Below, piece after piece: positions 36,802 through 46,546 of a stretch of 64,000 nucleotides of DNA. Position numbers and translations under genes: made by a program. The stretch comes from Vagococcus jeotgali. GTDB lineage: Bacteria; Bacillota; Bacilli; Lactobacillales; Vagococcaceae. The stretch is taken from assembly GCF_035918315.1 (NCBI RefSeq), contig NZ_CP142146.1:1736001-1800000 (forward strand), written 5' to 3'. The notes beneath the pieces were generated by a model. That model made no database searches and was not told where the DNA came from. It worked only from the letters and a program-made list of their open reading frames with translations. How positions within the stretch are numbered: position 1 is the stretch's first letter; every line of letters starts with the position of its first letter.

Positions 36802-37830
36802 TTACCTTCTCAAATGAGGCGGTGTTTTTTTATTTTTTTGTTTTAATATGACAAAGTAGACAATCAAAATAATGATAACGGCTAAAACAATCACCGTAGC
36901 TAAAATAATCACTGCTTTATTACTTTTGTTGCTCTCTTCTGGAGTATTTTCTATGATGACACTATTTTGGTCAAAGTAGAAAGGCTCCCGCCACTCTCTT
37001 GTATACCCGTCTCCCGTTTTTAAATTAATAATAGCTTCATATCTTCCCGTTTTTAACATGGGCTCTTTTAAAAATAAAGGGAACTCATACAAAGAGTTTG
37101 GGGCAATTCGTAAGCTGTCAAGACTAGCACTTGCTAATACGACTTCCTTACCAATTGGAACAACATCTACACTCATCTCTAATGCTTCAATATATTCAGG
37201 CTGAACGTTATCGATAGTAATTAAAAGAGCCGGCTCATAATTGACAAAGCTAGCTTGAACTTTTTTAAAAATCAGCTCAGAATCTACTTTATTGTCATTT
37301 TGACTCAGTCTCATACCAATTTTATAGCTGAACTCAGTCACAACTGATGGTTTTTTTGACTTGGCAAGTTTTTCTGATAATTCAATCCCACCTGCGATAT
37401 AGCCATCAAATTTTTCATCTGGCATCGTGATGTCAAACTTCAACACTTTTGTCTCACCTGGTTTTAACGTGATTTGTTTTGGACCTGTTACGACATCTTG
37501 AAACTGGGTCTGTAAGCTATCAGATAATCTAGCATCAGACTTGCCATACTCGATAATCCCATTTTTATTAGTCGTAGCAGAGTTATAACTAATATCAATC
37601 TCTATAGGATCATCTTTAGAGTTATTAATCACTGTTACTTCAAGTTTATCTTTTTTTGATGGTTCTATCCTAAGATCTAAATAATCTACTTTATCATCTA
37701 CTTGACTAGGTGGTTTTGTTACACTAACACTAAACCCTTCGCTACTAGCATCTACCACAATTCCTAAACCTAATAAAGACAGGGACAGAGCCATCAGAAA
37801 AAGGTAGATGATACTTAGTTTACATCGCAT
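36802..37830 (-). CDS. WxL-interacting protein, DUF916 and DUF3324 domains
   Basis: 342 residues when started at the ATG at 37828-37830, chosen because GTGAGG lies six bases ahead; the longer frame to 37854 has no ribosome site. Signal peptide near VVDA/SSEG; DUF916 with VDYLDLRIEPSKKD; DUF3324; a membrane segment near 305-328; and a short basic tail. First gene of the operon that runs to 34442. Closely parallels the protein at 13471-14637. Confidence 0.9.
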   Translation of the reverse strand: MRCKLSIIYLFLMALSLSLLGLGIVVDASSEGFSVSVTKPPSQVDDKVDYLDLRIEPSKKDKLEVTVINNSKDDPIEIDISYNSATTNKNGIIEYGKSDARLSDSLQTQFQDVVTGPKQITLKPGETKVLKFDITMPDEKFDGYIAGGIELSEKLAKSKKPSVVTEFSYKIGMRLSQNDNKVDSELIFKKVQASFVNYEPALLITIDNVQPEYIEALEMSVDVVPIGKEVVLASASLDSLRIAPNSLYEFPLFLKEPMLKTGRYEAIINLKTGDGYTREWREPFYFDQNSVIIENTPEESNKSNKAVIILATVIVLAVIIILIVYFVILKQKNKKTPPHLRR

Positions 37831-37975
37831 CATATTCCTCACATTCTGTATCATTCATTATAATCATAATTCAACCCTATCATACCATAATCCACTTAAT
37901 TTATAAACCTATAAGACTAATAGATACCTAGCTATTTAAAAAATTTACCTAAATGACAGGTTTAATAACCATGTT

Positions 37976-38413
37976 CTATTTCTCTAAAATAATGGTGCAT
38001 GGTCCATCATTTTTTATATCAAGAACCATATGTGCCCCAAATTGACCTTCAAATACCTCTAGACCAGTTTCTCTTAAACTCTTATTAAAAAAATTATATA
38101 ATTTTTCAGCTTCTTTGGGATCCCCTGCTTTAGTAAAGCTTGGGCGAGTTCCTTTTTTAGTATCAGCCAAAAGAGTAAACTGAGAAATAGATAAAATTTG
38201 TCCTTCTACTTGGTGAATATCTAAATTCATCTTCCCCTCATCATCTTCAAATACTCTAAGTTTACTAATTTTATTTGCTAAATAAGTCGCAGTCTCAGTC
38301 GTATCCCCTTCCTCAACACCAACTAGTAACATATAACCAAGTCCAATACTAGCCAACTGATTGTCTTCTACACTGACACTAGAGTGAGTCACTCTTTGTA
38401 ATACAACTTTCAT
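37976..38413 (-). CDS. dtd: D-aminoacyl-tRNA deacylase
   Basis: 145 residues. DTD removes D-amino acids and glycine from mischarged tRNA. Motifs are SQFTLLADTKKGTRPSF (near residue 77) and the C-terminal Gly-cisPro motif, here NDGPCTI with Cys for the usual Val. It is 5 bp behind rel, an arrangement common in Firmicutes. Confidence 0.95.
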   Translation of the reverse strand: MKVVLQRVTHSSVSVEDNQLASIGLGYMLLVGVEEGDTTETATYLANKISKLRVFEDDEGKMNLDIHQVEGQILSISQFTLLADTKKGTRPSFTKAGDPKEAEKLYNFFNKSLRETGLEVFEGQFGAHMVLDIKNDGPCTIILEK

Positions 38414-38418
38414 AATCC

Positions 38419-40635
38419 TTACCCTTTCGTTCTTTTCACACTATAGACATCAGGTATAATCTTGATTTTGTCCACCATTTGTTCTAAGTGTGCTAAATTT
38501 TTAATCGATACTGTCAAATGAATCACTGCCATTTTATTTTTAGCAGGCTTAGCATCGATACTAATTAATTTTTTAGTACTAGCGTTGACTACAAGTAACA
38601 CATCATTTAAAAGTCCTGTTCGGTTATAACCAAAAATTTCTAAATCAGCGTTATACTCTTGTTCACTATTTGCAGCAGCACTCTCCCAAGAAACATCAAT
38701 TTGTCTTTCTTTAGTTTCTGGCGAATGATTCATATTAGGGCAATCCTGTCTATGAATAGATACTCCCCGCCCCTTTGTAATGTACCCCACAATATCATCT
38801 CCTGGAACAGGGTTACAACATCTACTTAGGCGAATCAATAAATTATCTGCCCCTTGAATAACGACACCACCCTCATGGCGGATAGTCATTTTATTAGTCT
38901 CTTTTTTGTGAGGTGCTTGCTTTAATAATTCCTCATTTTCCTCTTGTTGCTTTTTGATACCTCGCTCTTTACGCTCTTTTTCAGTTAAACGATTGTAAAC
39001 AACTTGTGTGGTGACTTCACCAAAACCAATCGAAGCATACAGATCATCTACTTGTTGATAATTAAAGCGCTCTAGTGCATCATTTAGTTTTTCTTTACTT
39101 AAAAATTCTTTAAGTGGAAAATCATTATCCACTAACATTTTTTCAAGTTGTTGTTTCCCTTTTTCCACGTTCTCATCACGGTCACGAGTTTTAAAGAAAC
39201 GCTTGATTTTATTTCTGGCTTTACTTGTGGCTACCATATTAACCCAGTCTTGACTAGGTCCAAAAGAGTTACTTGACGTTAAGACTTCAATGATATCACC
39301 ATTCTTAAGTTTGTAATCAAGTGGTACCATCTTACCATTTACCTTAGCACCAGTGGTTTTATTTCCAATTTCCGTATGGATATTATACGCAAAATCAAGT
39401 GGACCAGATCCCTTAGGAAGTTCTGTCACATCCCCCTTTGGTGTAAAGACATAGACCTTATCACTAAAAATCTCACCTTTAACACTATCCATAAACTCTG
39501 ATGCATCATAACTCTCATCTTGAAGTTCAATAATTTCTCTAAGCAAGCTAATTTGATTAGCATTATCATCTTTTTGTTCTTCTGTTTTACCTTCTTTATA
39601 AGCCCAATGAGCAGCCACACCAAACTCGGCGATTTGATGCATATCATGTGTTCTGATTTGTATTTCAATCGGATTACCATTGGGACCAATGACTGTCGTA
39701 TGAAGTGATTGATACATATTCGTTTTAGGAACTGAAATATAGTCTTTAAATCTTCCTGGTAGTGGTTTCCATTTTGTATGAATGGCACCAAGCACAGCGT
39801 AACAATCCTTAATCGAGTCCACAATCACACGCATGGCAAGTAAATCATAAATCTCAGCAAACTCTTTTTTCTTGTCATGCATTTTTAAATAAATCGAATA
39901 AATATGTTTAGGTCTACCATAAATCTCACCATAAATACCTAATTCTTCTGTTGCTTCTGTAATTTCATTGACAGCTTGCTCTATATAGGCCTCACGCTCA
40001 CCACGTTTTGATTTCATAAGATGGACAATTCGGTAATATTGTCTAGGATTTAAGTAACGAAGTGAGCGATCTTCTAGTTCCCATTTAATCAAACTAATAC
40101 CTAAACGATGAGCAAGGGGAGCATAAATTTCAATGGTTTCTTTAGCAATACGTCGTTGTTTGTCTTCTCTTAGATGATGAAGCGTACGCATATTATGAAC
40201 TCTATCTGCTAGTTTCACCATAATCACACGTAAATCTTGTGACATAGCAAGAAGCATCTTACGGTGATTTTCAGCTAGCTGCTCTTCATGAGATTTATAT
40301 TTGATTTTTCCTAATTTAGTCACACCATCAACTAAATTGGCAACATCTGCTCCAAATTCATCTTCCAAATCTTGTAGAGTCACATCTGTATCTTCCACCA
40401 CATCATGTAAAAAACCAGTGGCAACGGTGTGTGGATCCATATTTAACTCAGCTAAAATCCCTGCAACTTGGATAGGATGAATAATATATGGTTCTCCAGA
40501 TTTTCTAAACTGATCAATATGGGCTTTTGTAGCATAATCACAGGCCTTCTGAACAAAAGCCACATGTTCTTCGCTCATATAGGTGGAGACCATTTTGATG
40601 ACTTCTTCAGCTGTTAGATCTTTTTCTTTTGGCAT
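38419..40635 (-). CDS. rel: Bifunctional (p)ppGpp synthetase/hydrolase Rel
   Basis: 738 residues. An HD hydrolase domain (FLHDVVEDTDVT near residue 72), the synthetase domain (residues 200-340, with YQSLHTTVIGPNG), TGS (VFTPKGDVTELP near 393) and a C-terminal ACT domain are present. Long Rel proteins both make and destroy (p)ppGpp in the stringent response. An AGGAGGAGAAAA ribosome site precedes the ATG. In operon with dtd and probably rsmE and prmA. Confidence 0.97.
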   Translation of the reverse strand: MPKEKDLTAEEVIKMVSTYMSEEHVAFVQKACDYATKAHIDQFRKSGEPYIIHPIQVAGILAELNMDPHTVATGFLHDVVEDTDVTLQDLEDEFGADVANLVDGVTKLGKIKYKSHEEQLAENHRKMLLAMSQDLRVIMVKLADRVHNMRTLHHLREDKQRRIAKETIEIYAPLAHRLGISLIKWELEDRSLRYLNPRQYYRIVHLMKSKRGEREAYIEQAVNEITEATEELGIYGEIYGRPKHIYSIYLKMHDKKKEFAEIYDLLAMRVIVDSIKDCYAVLGAIHTKWKPLPGRFKDYISVPKTNMYQSLHTTVIGPNGNPIEIQIRTHDMHQIAEFGVAAHWAYKEGKTEEQKDDNANQISLLREIIELQDESYDASEFMDSVKGEIFSDKVYVFTPKGDVTELPKGSGPLDFAYNIHTEIGNKTTGAKVNGKMVPLDYKLKNGDIIEVLTSSNSFGPSQDWVNMVATSKARNKIKRFFKTRDRDENVEKGKQQLEKMLVDNDFPLKEFLSKEKLNDALERFNYQQVDDLYASIGFGEVTTQVVYNRLTEKERKERGIKKQQEENEELLKQAPHKKETNKMTIRHEGGVVIQGADNLLIRLSRCCNPVPGDDIVGYITKGRGVSIHRQDCPNMNHSPETKERQIDVSWESAAANSEQEYNADLEIFGYNRTGLLNDVLLVVNASTKKLISIDAKPAKNKMAVIHLTVSIKNLAHLEQMVDKIKIIPDVYSVKRTKG

Positions 40636-40655
40636 CTTTTTTCTCCTCCTTTTAA

Positions 40656-41414
40656 TTAAAGCTGTCGACGTAATTCTAATTCATAACTAATAGCTGATAA
40701 GGCATACATTGGGGCTGTCTCTGCTCTTAAAATACGAGGCCCTAACGCACAACGTACTCCGTTCACATCCTCTATTTCTTGTACTTCTTTTAGTGATAGA
40801 CCACCTTCTGGTCCAAAAATAATAAGTGCTCTGTCTTTAGTATCTAAACGACTTACCACTTTAGCAAATTGACTAGCTTCTCCACTTTTTGCTGACTCTT
40901 CATAAGCAATCAGCACGTAAGTATAGTATTTAAGACTCTCTAGTAGTTCTTGATAGCTTGAGAACAACTCAATATCTGGCACAGATTGCCTATGAGACTG
41001 TTCTGCTGCTTCTTTTGCTATTTTGGATAAGCGCTCTTGTTTTTTATTTAATTTTTTATGATCCCATTTAACAACAGATGCTTGTGCTGGAAAACCAACC
41101 AATCTATCCATCCCCAGTTCTGTGGCTTTTTGGGCGACAAGTTCTAACTTATCACCTTTTGTATAACCACAGGCAATGGTTACTGAAACTGGTAATTCTT
41201 TATCCATCACTTCTTTTGATACTTCAGATAAAGTAATGGTATTACCATCAATTTCAATCACTTCTGCCACGATTGTCTGATCATTCATAAAAGATAGGTA
41301 ACACTTATCTTTTAGCTTCATTCGCATCACGCGAGCTGCATGATGGTAATTTTCCTCTATTAAAGTTAAAGGATTACCTTCTATATAATCTTCTTCTAAA
41401 AAATAGCGCTGCAT
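40656..41414 (-). CDS. rsmE: 16S rRNA (uracil1498-N3)-methyltransferase RsmE
   Basis: 252-residue SPOUT methyltransferase. It has an N-terminal PUA-like domain (HHAARVMRMKLKD) and the C-terminal knot with FGPEGGLSLKE and LGPRILRAETAP. It methylates U1498 in the ribosomal decoding region. It follows prmA after 3 bp, the common pair in Firmicutes. Confidence 0.95.
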   Translation of the reverse strand: MQRYFLEEDYIEGNPLTLIEENYHHAARVMRMKLKDKCYLSFMNDQTIVAEVIEIDGNTITLSEVSKEVMDKELPVSVTIACGYTKGDKLELVAQKATELGMDRLVGFPAQASVVKWDHKKLNKKQERLSKIAKEAAEQSHRQSVPDIELFSSYQELLESLKYYTYVLIAYEESAKSGEASQFAKVVSRLDTKDRALIIFGPEGGLSLKEVQEIEDVNGVRCALGPRILRAETAPMYALSAISYELELRRQL

Positions 41415-41417
41415 ATC

Positions 41418-42365
41418 TTATTCCTCAACATTCTTTTTAACAATTAAAGCATACCAATCTTGTTGTTTACAGGTTTGATCGACTTTAAAATTATGTATTT
41501 CAAGCTCTGTTAAAACAAGAGGTAGTTTGTCTTCAATAATACCTGAAACAATTAAAGTCCCATTATCTTTTAGACAACGGTAAGCATCATCTAACATTAA
41601 AATAATAATATCTGCTAAGATATTTGCCACAATCACATCAGCACTAATATCAATACCTACTAACAGGTTATTTGCTGAAACTGATACATCTTGAGCTATA
41701 GGATTTAAATTCATATTTTCTTTAGCTTGCTTTACTGCAACTTCATCCAAATCATAAGCATGAACGTCTTTAGCTCCTAAAAACTTACTAGCAATACTTA
41801 AAACACCTGAACCTGTCCCAACATCTAGTACAATCTCTCCCCCTCTGAGTGTCACTTCAAGAGCTTGTAGTGTTAGTCTTGTTGTCGGGTGCGTCCCTGT
41901 ACCAAAGGCCATACCTGGATCAAGATACATGATATGCTCGTCTTTATTATGCGGAGTATAATCTTGCCACTCCGGAACAATCGTTAAATAACGACTAATA
42001 TTAACAGGGTGATAATACTTTTTCCAAGCCGTTGCCCAGTCACTTTCTTCTACTTCACTTGCAGTCACTGTATTCTCACCAATATCTAAACCAAATGTTT
42101 TAAGTTCATTTATTTTAAGTTCAATACCTGGAATGATTTCTGGTAAAAATAAAGTTTCTGGGAAATACGCTATAACTTCTGCCCCTTCTTTTCGATGTTC
42201 AAAAGTCTCTTTATCTAAAATTTCACCATACGGGTCACTCTTAAAATTAACTAAATCAAGAGAATCTTCAATAGCTACCCCATTAGCGCCTGCCTCCATT
42301 AAAATGCTAGATACTGCTTCAACTGCTTCACTTGATGTGATAACAGATAATTGATTCCATTTCAT
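41418..42365 (-). CDS. prmA: Ribosomal protein L11 methyltransferase
   Basis: 315 residues. The SAM-binding motif is DVGTGSGVLSIA (near residue 181) and the PrmA sequence DPGMAFGTGTHPTTRL is just before it. It trimethylates ribosomal protein L11. A GGAGAT ribosome site is present. Its upstream neighbour is the DUF3013 gene after 15 bp. Confidence 0.96.
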   Translation of the reverse strand: MKWNQLSVITSSEAVEAVSSILMEAGANGVAIEDSLDLVNFKSDPYGEILDKETFEHRKEGAEVIAYFPETLFLPEIIPGIELKINELKTFGLDIGENTVTASEVEESDWATAWKKYYHPVNISRYLTIVPEWQDYTPHNKDEHIMYLDPGMAFGTGTHPTTRLTLQALEVTLRGGEIVLDVGTGSGVLSIASKFLGAKDVHAYDLDEVAVKQAKENMNLNPIAQDVSVSANNLLVGIDISADVIVANILADIIILMLDDAYRCLKDNGTLIVSGIIEDKLPLVLTELEIHNFKVDQTCKQQDWYALIVKKNVEE

Positions 42366-42380
42366 AATAATAATCTCCTT

Positions 42381-42857
42381 TTAATATTTCGGGTATGATA
42401 CATACGTTTTATTTGGGTACTCTTTTTTTACTTGATTAAAATCTTCTTCATTCCAAATAAGCTCAAAACTTTCAATGCTCTCATCTGTTAAAAAATCCAA
42501 TAAATCAACTTCACCATCTACTAATACGTCATTTAAATAAGTAGTAACTGCTTCAATTATACCTTTTTCTATGCCTTTTTTTCTATCAAAAGGAATTATA
42601 GTCAAATAATCCTCTTTACTTGGTGTTTTTTTATCTGTTGAATAAAAAACTAAGCTATCTTCAAATTCAATATAAGCTTCTTCTGATTGGACTCCTGATT
42701 CATCCTCAATCACATTGCCTTTTTTATTTTCAGCAAATAATCTAAAAAGTACTTCGATACGATGCTCTCTTACATCCCAATCAATTGCGAACTCTCTATC
42801 TCCAAATGACGTTATTAATGAGTTTTCTAAATAATCTAACATGTTTTCTTTACTCAT
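42381..42857 (-). CDS. DUF3013 family protein
   Basis: 158 acidic residues, soluble, with no signal peptide. N terminus SKENMLDYLENSLITSFGDREFAIDW matches the DUF3013 family of lactic acid bacteria, often found next to prmA; in parts, ENMLDYLENSLITSF and FAIDWDVREHRIEV. Function unknown. Probably the first gene of the prmA-rsmE-rel-dtd transcript. Confidence 0.8.
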   Translation of the reverse strand: MSKENMLDYLENSLITSFGDREFAIDWDVREHRIEVLFRLFAENKKGNVIEDESGVQSEEAYIEFEDSLVFYSTDKKTPSKEDYLTIIPFDRKKGIEKGIIEAVTTYLNDVLVDGEVDLLDFLTDESIESFELIWNEEDFNQVKKEYPNKTYVSYPKY

Positions 42858-42973
42858 GATTTTTTCCTCTTATACTTTCTTTTCAGTCTTTCTATTATCA
42901 TACAAAAGTTCCCTACATTTGCCAATAACAATCCTATGTTATAATGAATATTATCTTCAAGGAGGGACTTAGG

Positions 42974-44233
42974 ATGAATAAACCACTTGCTTATCGCATG
43001 CGACCTGAAAATATTGATGACGTTGTGGGTCAACAACACTTAGTTGGTGAAGGAAAAATTATTCGCCGAATGGTTGATGCTAAACAACTGACTTCCATGA
43101 TTTTATATGGTCCTCCAGGTACTGGAAAAACAAGTATTGCTAGTGCTATTGCAGGATCAACTCACTATGCATTTCGTATGCTTAATGCAGCAACAGACAC
43201 AAAAAAAGATTTACAAGTTGTAGTAGAAGAGGCAAAAATGAGTGGGACTGTTATTTTACTACTAGATGAAGTTCACCGCTTAGACAAGCCCAAACAAGAT
43301 TTTTTATTACCACATTTAGAAAACGGACAAATTATTTTAATTGGTGCGACAACAGAAAATCCCTATATCTCGATCAATCCAGCCATTAGAAGTCGAACTC
43401 AAATTTTTGAAGTGCATTCACTCGCTCAAGAAGAGATCGAACAAGCTATTAGCACAGCTTTAAATGATCCAGAAGAAGGATTTGGAAATCTTAAGATTAA
43501 TCTTGCACCTGAGGCTATGACTCATTTAACAAGAGCAACTAATGGTGACTTGAGAAGTGCGTTAAATGGACTTGAGTTAGCTGTTAAATCAACAAAACCA
43601 GATGAAGACAGTGTGATTAATTTAACTTTAGATGTTGTAGAAGAATGTGTTCAAAGAAAAGCTCTACTACATGACAAAGATGGAGATGCTCACTATGATG
43701 TTATTTCTGCCTTTCAAAAATCTATTAGAGGAAGTGATGTGGATGCGGCCCTTCATTATATGGCACGACTAGTCGAAGCTGGGGAATTGATTGTTTTATG
43801 TAGACGACTTCTTGTTACAGCATATGAAGACATTGGCTTAGCAAACCCTGGGGCTTGTGCTAGAGTCGTTTCTGCTGTTCAAGCTGCTGAAAAACTAGGG
43901 TTACCTGAAGCTAGAATTCCCCTAGCCCAAGTTGTAATTGATTTATGCTTATCTCCAAAATCTAATTCTAGCATTGAAGCCATAGATAATGCCATTCAAG
44001 ATATCAGGCAAGGAAATGCTGGAGAAGTTCCTAGTCATTTGAAAGATGCTCACTATAGTGGTGCTAAAAAATTAAACCGCGGAGTTGGTTACAAATACCC
44101 TCATAATTTCCAAAATGGATGGGTTAAACAGCAATACTTACCAGATAAAATAAAAAATAAACGCTACTATATACCTAAAACAACTGGTAAATATGAATCC
44201 GCTTTAAAAAAACAACTGGAACAATTAAAGTAG
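42974..44233 (+). CDS. rarA: Replication-associated recombination protein A (RarA/MgsA)
   Basis: 419-residue AAA+ ATPase acting at stalled replication forks. Walker A is GPPGTGKTS (near residue 50), Walker B is LLLDEVHRLDK, sensor 1 is GATTENPY, and the C-terminal MgsA domain has YPHNFQNGWVKQQYLP. The start at 42974 is preceded by AAGGAGGG; an in-frame ATG at 42944 has no ribosome site. Followed by 6S RNA. Confidence 0.96.
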   Translation: MNKPLAYRMRPENIDDVVGQQHLVGEGKIIRRMVDAKQLTSMILYGPPGTGKTSIASAIAGSTHYAFRMLNAATDTKKDLQVVVEEAKMSGTVILLLDEVHRLDKPKQDFLLPHLENGQIILIGATTENPYISINPAIRSRTQIFEVHSLAQEEIEQAISTALNDPEEGFGNLKINLAPEAMTHLTRATNGDLRSALNGLELAVKSTKPDEDSVINLTLDVVEECVQRKALLHDKDGDAHYDVISAFQKSIRGSDVDAALHYMARLVEAGELIVLCRRLLVTAYEDIGLANPGACARVVSAVQAAEKLGLPEARIPLAQVVIDLCLSPKSNSSIEAIDNAIQDIRQGNAGEVPSHLKDAHYSGAKKLNRGVGYKYPHNFQNGWVKQQYLPDKIKNKRYYIPKTTGKYESALKKQLEQLK

Positions 44234-44256
44234 ATTAAAAAATCGTAACGTAATAA

Positions 44257-44285
44257 TTGAAGAAATTATTATCCTATGTTAGTAT
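44257..44285 (+). promoter_or_regulatory. Promoter of 6S RNA
   Basis: TTGAAG (44257-44262), a 17-bp spacer and TAGTAT (44280-44285), placing the RNA start near 44292. Confidence 0.65.
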
Positions 44286-44291
44286 ATATAT

Positions 44292-44487
44292 AGAAGATAT
44301 CTGTGATGTGCGCAGTATCCCCATTAGTGTTGACCGAACAAATCGTTTTACCTTGGGAATTAACGTACCTTTGTCAAAAACATGCCTTGTCATTTGGTAG
44401 TTTGCGATACTGGTCAAGATTCCCACCTGCATATTTCGCGGGTTCAACCATCAGGGATACAAAACGGCATCTACGGATATTTTTTTG
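44292..44487 (+). ncRNA. ssrS: 6S RNA
   Basis: An RNA of about 195 nt with closing stem GATATCTGTGATG against CATCTACGGATAT, a long imperfect central helix and a T-run at the end. Length, closing stem and position between rarA and a stress-protein gene fit Firmicutes 6S RNA, which binds the sigma-A holoenzyme and tunes transcription in stationary phase. Short open frames in this stretch on the + strand are not genes. Confidence 0.75.
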
Positions 44488-44553
44488 TTTTGCTTTCATA
44501 TTTAAATAAATGCGTTTTTAGAAAAGGCTGTGATATAATTGTATCGAATTATT

Positions 44554-44811
44554 ATGTTATTATTTGCACTTGTTCTCATATTTATTGGTATTTACTTAAA
44601 CAAACAAAAAGAACAACTACTCCTGTTATTCACTCAAGATAACAGTAAAAATATATCAACTTTAGCTATTTGGTTTATCACTCTAGCTTGTATGGGTATC
44701 ATCCTTGGCATCTTCATCCCCACTAAGATGATTCTTTTAGTTTATGTAGCTATTGTCTTAATCATCTCAGCTATCTTCAGTACAAAAATTGCAAACAATA
44801 TGAAATCTTAA
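44554..44811 (+). CDS. Small membrane protein upstream of uspA
   Basis: About 85 residues with three hydrophobic segments (LLFALVLIFIGIYL, LAIWFITLACMGIILGIF, ILLVYVAIVLIISAIF). A TATAAT box at 44534-44539 lies so close to the ATG at 44554 that the mRNA would be nearly leaderless. The TTG at 44539 overlaps that box and is unlikely. Family unknown; probably co-transcribed with uspA. Confidence 0.65.
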   Translation: MLLFALVLIFIGIYLNKQKEQLLLLFTQDNSKNISTLAIWFITLACMGIILGIFIPTKMILLVYVAIVLIISAIFSTKIANNMKS

Positions 44812-44826
44812 GGATAGGTGATCACT

Positions 44827-45297
44827 ATGTTAAAACAATACAACTCAATTTTAGTCGCCGTCGATGGATCAAAAGAAGCAGAATCTGCTTTGAATAAGGC
44901 TGTTGATGTAGCTAAAAGAAACAATGCAACCTTATATATTGTACACGTCATTGACATGAGAGCTTTTGAATCAATGACATCATATGATGAAACTTTAGAA
45001 AAAGATGCTGCTAGTGAAGCAAACAAGACATTAAAAGAATACACAGACTACGCTCATAATAATGGCTTAACTGATGTGATTGATATCATTGAAGTAGGTA
45101 TTCCAAAACGTGTTTTATCTAATGAGTTACAAGAGAAATATAATATTGATTTAATCATGTTAGGTGCCACAGGTCTTAATACGATGGAGAGAATCTTGAT
45201 TGGCTCTGTTTCTAGCTATGTAGCTCGTCATGCAACATGTGACGTGTTGATCGTTAGAACGGATATGAATAACAACCCCATTAAATCTGACAAATAA
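44827..45297 (+). CDS. Universal stress protein UspA family
   Basis: 156 residues of the UspA fold. N-terminal ILVAVDGSKEAESAL and the ATP-binding C-terminal motif GATGLNTMERILIGSVSSYV (G-2X-G-9X-G-S/T) suggest the nucleotide-binding class. The ATG at 44827 with AGGTG ahead is preferred to the GTG at 44818. Followed by a two-way terminator shared with ackA. Confidence 0.92.
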   Translation: MLKQYNSILVAVDGSKEAESALNKAVDVAKRNNATLYIVHVIDMRAFESMTSYDETLEKDAASEANKTLKEYTDYAHNNGLTDVIDIIEVGIPKRVLSNELQEKYNIDLIMLGATGLNTMERILIGSVSSYVARHATCDVLIVRTDMNNNPIKSDK

Positions 45298-45342
45298 AAA
45301 ATGACTTTGGCTTATGTAACAAATAAGCCAAAGTCATTTTTA
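45297..45342. terminator. Bidirectional terminator between uspA and ackA
   Basis: AAAATGACTTTGGCTTAT and ATAAGCCAAAGTCATTTT form an 18-bp stem with a 7-base loop, with A and T tracts on both sides. Confidence 0.9.
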
Positions 45343-45347
45343 TTTAT

Positions 45348-46532
45348 TTATTTTTTTAAAGCTTCCACATCACGAGCAATCATTAATTCTTCATCTGTTG
45401 GTACTAAAAGTACTTTAACTTTAGCATCATCAGTAGAAATCACACGCTCAACACCACGAACATCATTTCTCTTAGGATCGATGTCACAACCAAACCAAGT
45501 TAAGCCATCAATAATTTCTTTACGCATGTTAATGTCATTTTCACCAATACCTGCTGTAAAGACAATAGCATCCACACCGTTCATTGTCGCTACATAATTA
45601 CCAATATATTTACGAACACGGTCTGCAAAAATTTCAAGTGCAAGTTCTGCTGATGGTTTTGTAGATGCCTCTAAGTCACGCATATCACTTGATACACCTG
45701 AAAGACCTAAAAGTCCAGATTCTTTATTTAAAATGTTAATCATATCTTTAATGTCAGTTAAACCTAATTTGCCCATTAAATATTGTAAAAGTGATGGGTC
45801 AATGTCCCCTGATCTAGTTCCCATAGTAACACCTGCAAGTGGTGTGAATCCCATAGAAGTATCAACAGATTTTCCACCATCAACAGCTGTAATAGAAGCA
45901 CCATTACCTAAATGACATGTAATGATTTTAGTATCCTCAATTGGTTTACCTAACATTTTTGCTGCTCTTTCAGACACATAGCGATGACTCGTTCCATGTG
46001 CACCATATTTACGAGCACCATATTTTTCATAATACTCAGTTGGAATACTATATAAATAGCTAACTTCTGGCATTGTTGTATGGAATGATGTATCAAACAC
46101 CCCAACGTTTAATGTTTTTGGTAATAACTTTTGGAAAACACGGATTACTTGTGCTTCAGCTGGGTTATGTAATGGAGCAAATTCTGCTAACTCATCAACT
46201 AATAATAAAGCTTCATCATCGATAATAGCTGACTCTTTAAAATGCTCTCCACCAGCTACAATACGATGACCAGCTCCTGTAATTTCATCAAATGAGTCAA
46301 TAATATTTAGTTCTGTTAATTGTTCTAATAACATATTTACAGCGATATCGTGATTTTCAATATCTTGAACAACTTCATAAGTTTCACCATCACCATATTT
46401 AATTGTAAAGATTGAATCATTTAATCCAATACGTTCTACGATTCCCTTAGCGATAACTGTTTCTTCTGGCATATTATATAATTGCCATTTTAAGCTTGAG
46501 CTACCTGCGTTAATTGCGATTGTTTTTGACAT
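45348..46532 (-). CDS. ackA: Acetate kinase
   Basis: 394 residues. Converts acetyl phosphate and ADP to acetate and ATP, the energy-yielding last step of mixed-acid fermentation. Motifs are the N-terminal [12 protein letters not shown] and phosphate-binding [11 protein letters not shown], with [10 protein letters not shown] near the C terminus. A GGAGAAATA ribosome site is present. It follows the methyltransferase gene after 14 bp. Confidence 0.97.
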   Translation of the reverse strand: MSKTIAINAGSSSLKWQLYNMPEETVIAKGIVERIGLNDSIFTIKYGDGETYEVVQDIENHDIAVNMLLEQLTELNIIDSFDEITGAGHRIVAGGEHFKESAIIDDEALLLVDELAEFAPLHNPAEAQVIRVFQKLLPKTLNVGVFDTSFHTTMPEVSYLYSIPTEYYEKYGARKYGAHGTSHRYVSERAAKMLGKPIEDTKIITCHLGNGASITAVDGGKSVDTSMGFTPLAGVTMGTRSGDIDPSLLQYLMGKLGLTDIKDMINILNKESGLLGLSGVSSDMRDLEASTKPSAELALEIFADRVRKYIGNYVATMNGVDAIVFTAGIGENDINMRKEIIDGLTWFGCDIDPKRNDVRGVERVISTDDAKVKVLLVPTDEELMIARDVEALKK

Positions 46533-46546
46533 GTGTATTTCTCCTT

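Noticed and set aside
39426-39824. 132-codon frame inside rel
   Set aside because: Same-strand shadow of the rel coding sequence in another frame. The rel domain sequence is continuous there.
44303-44642. Short + strand frames at 44303-44509 and 44382-44642
   Set aside because: They overlap the 6S RNA or its downstream promoter and have neither ribosome sites nor protein-like composition.
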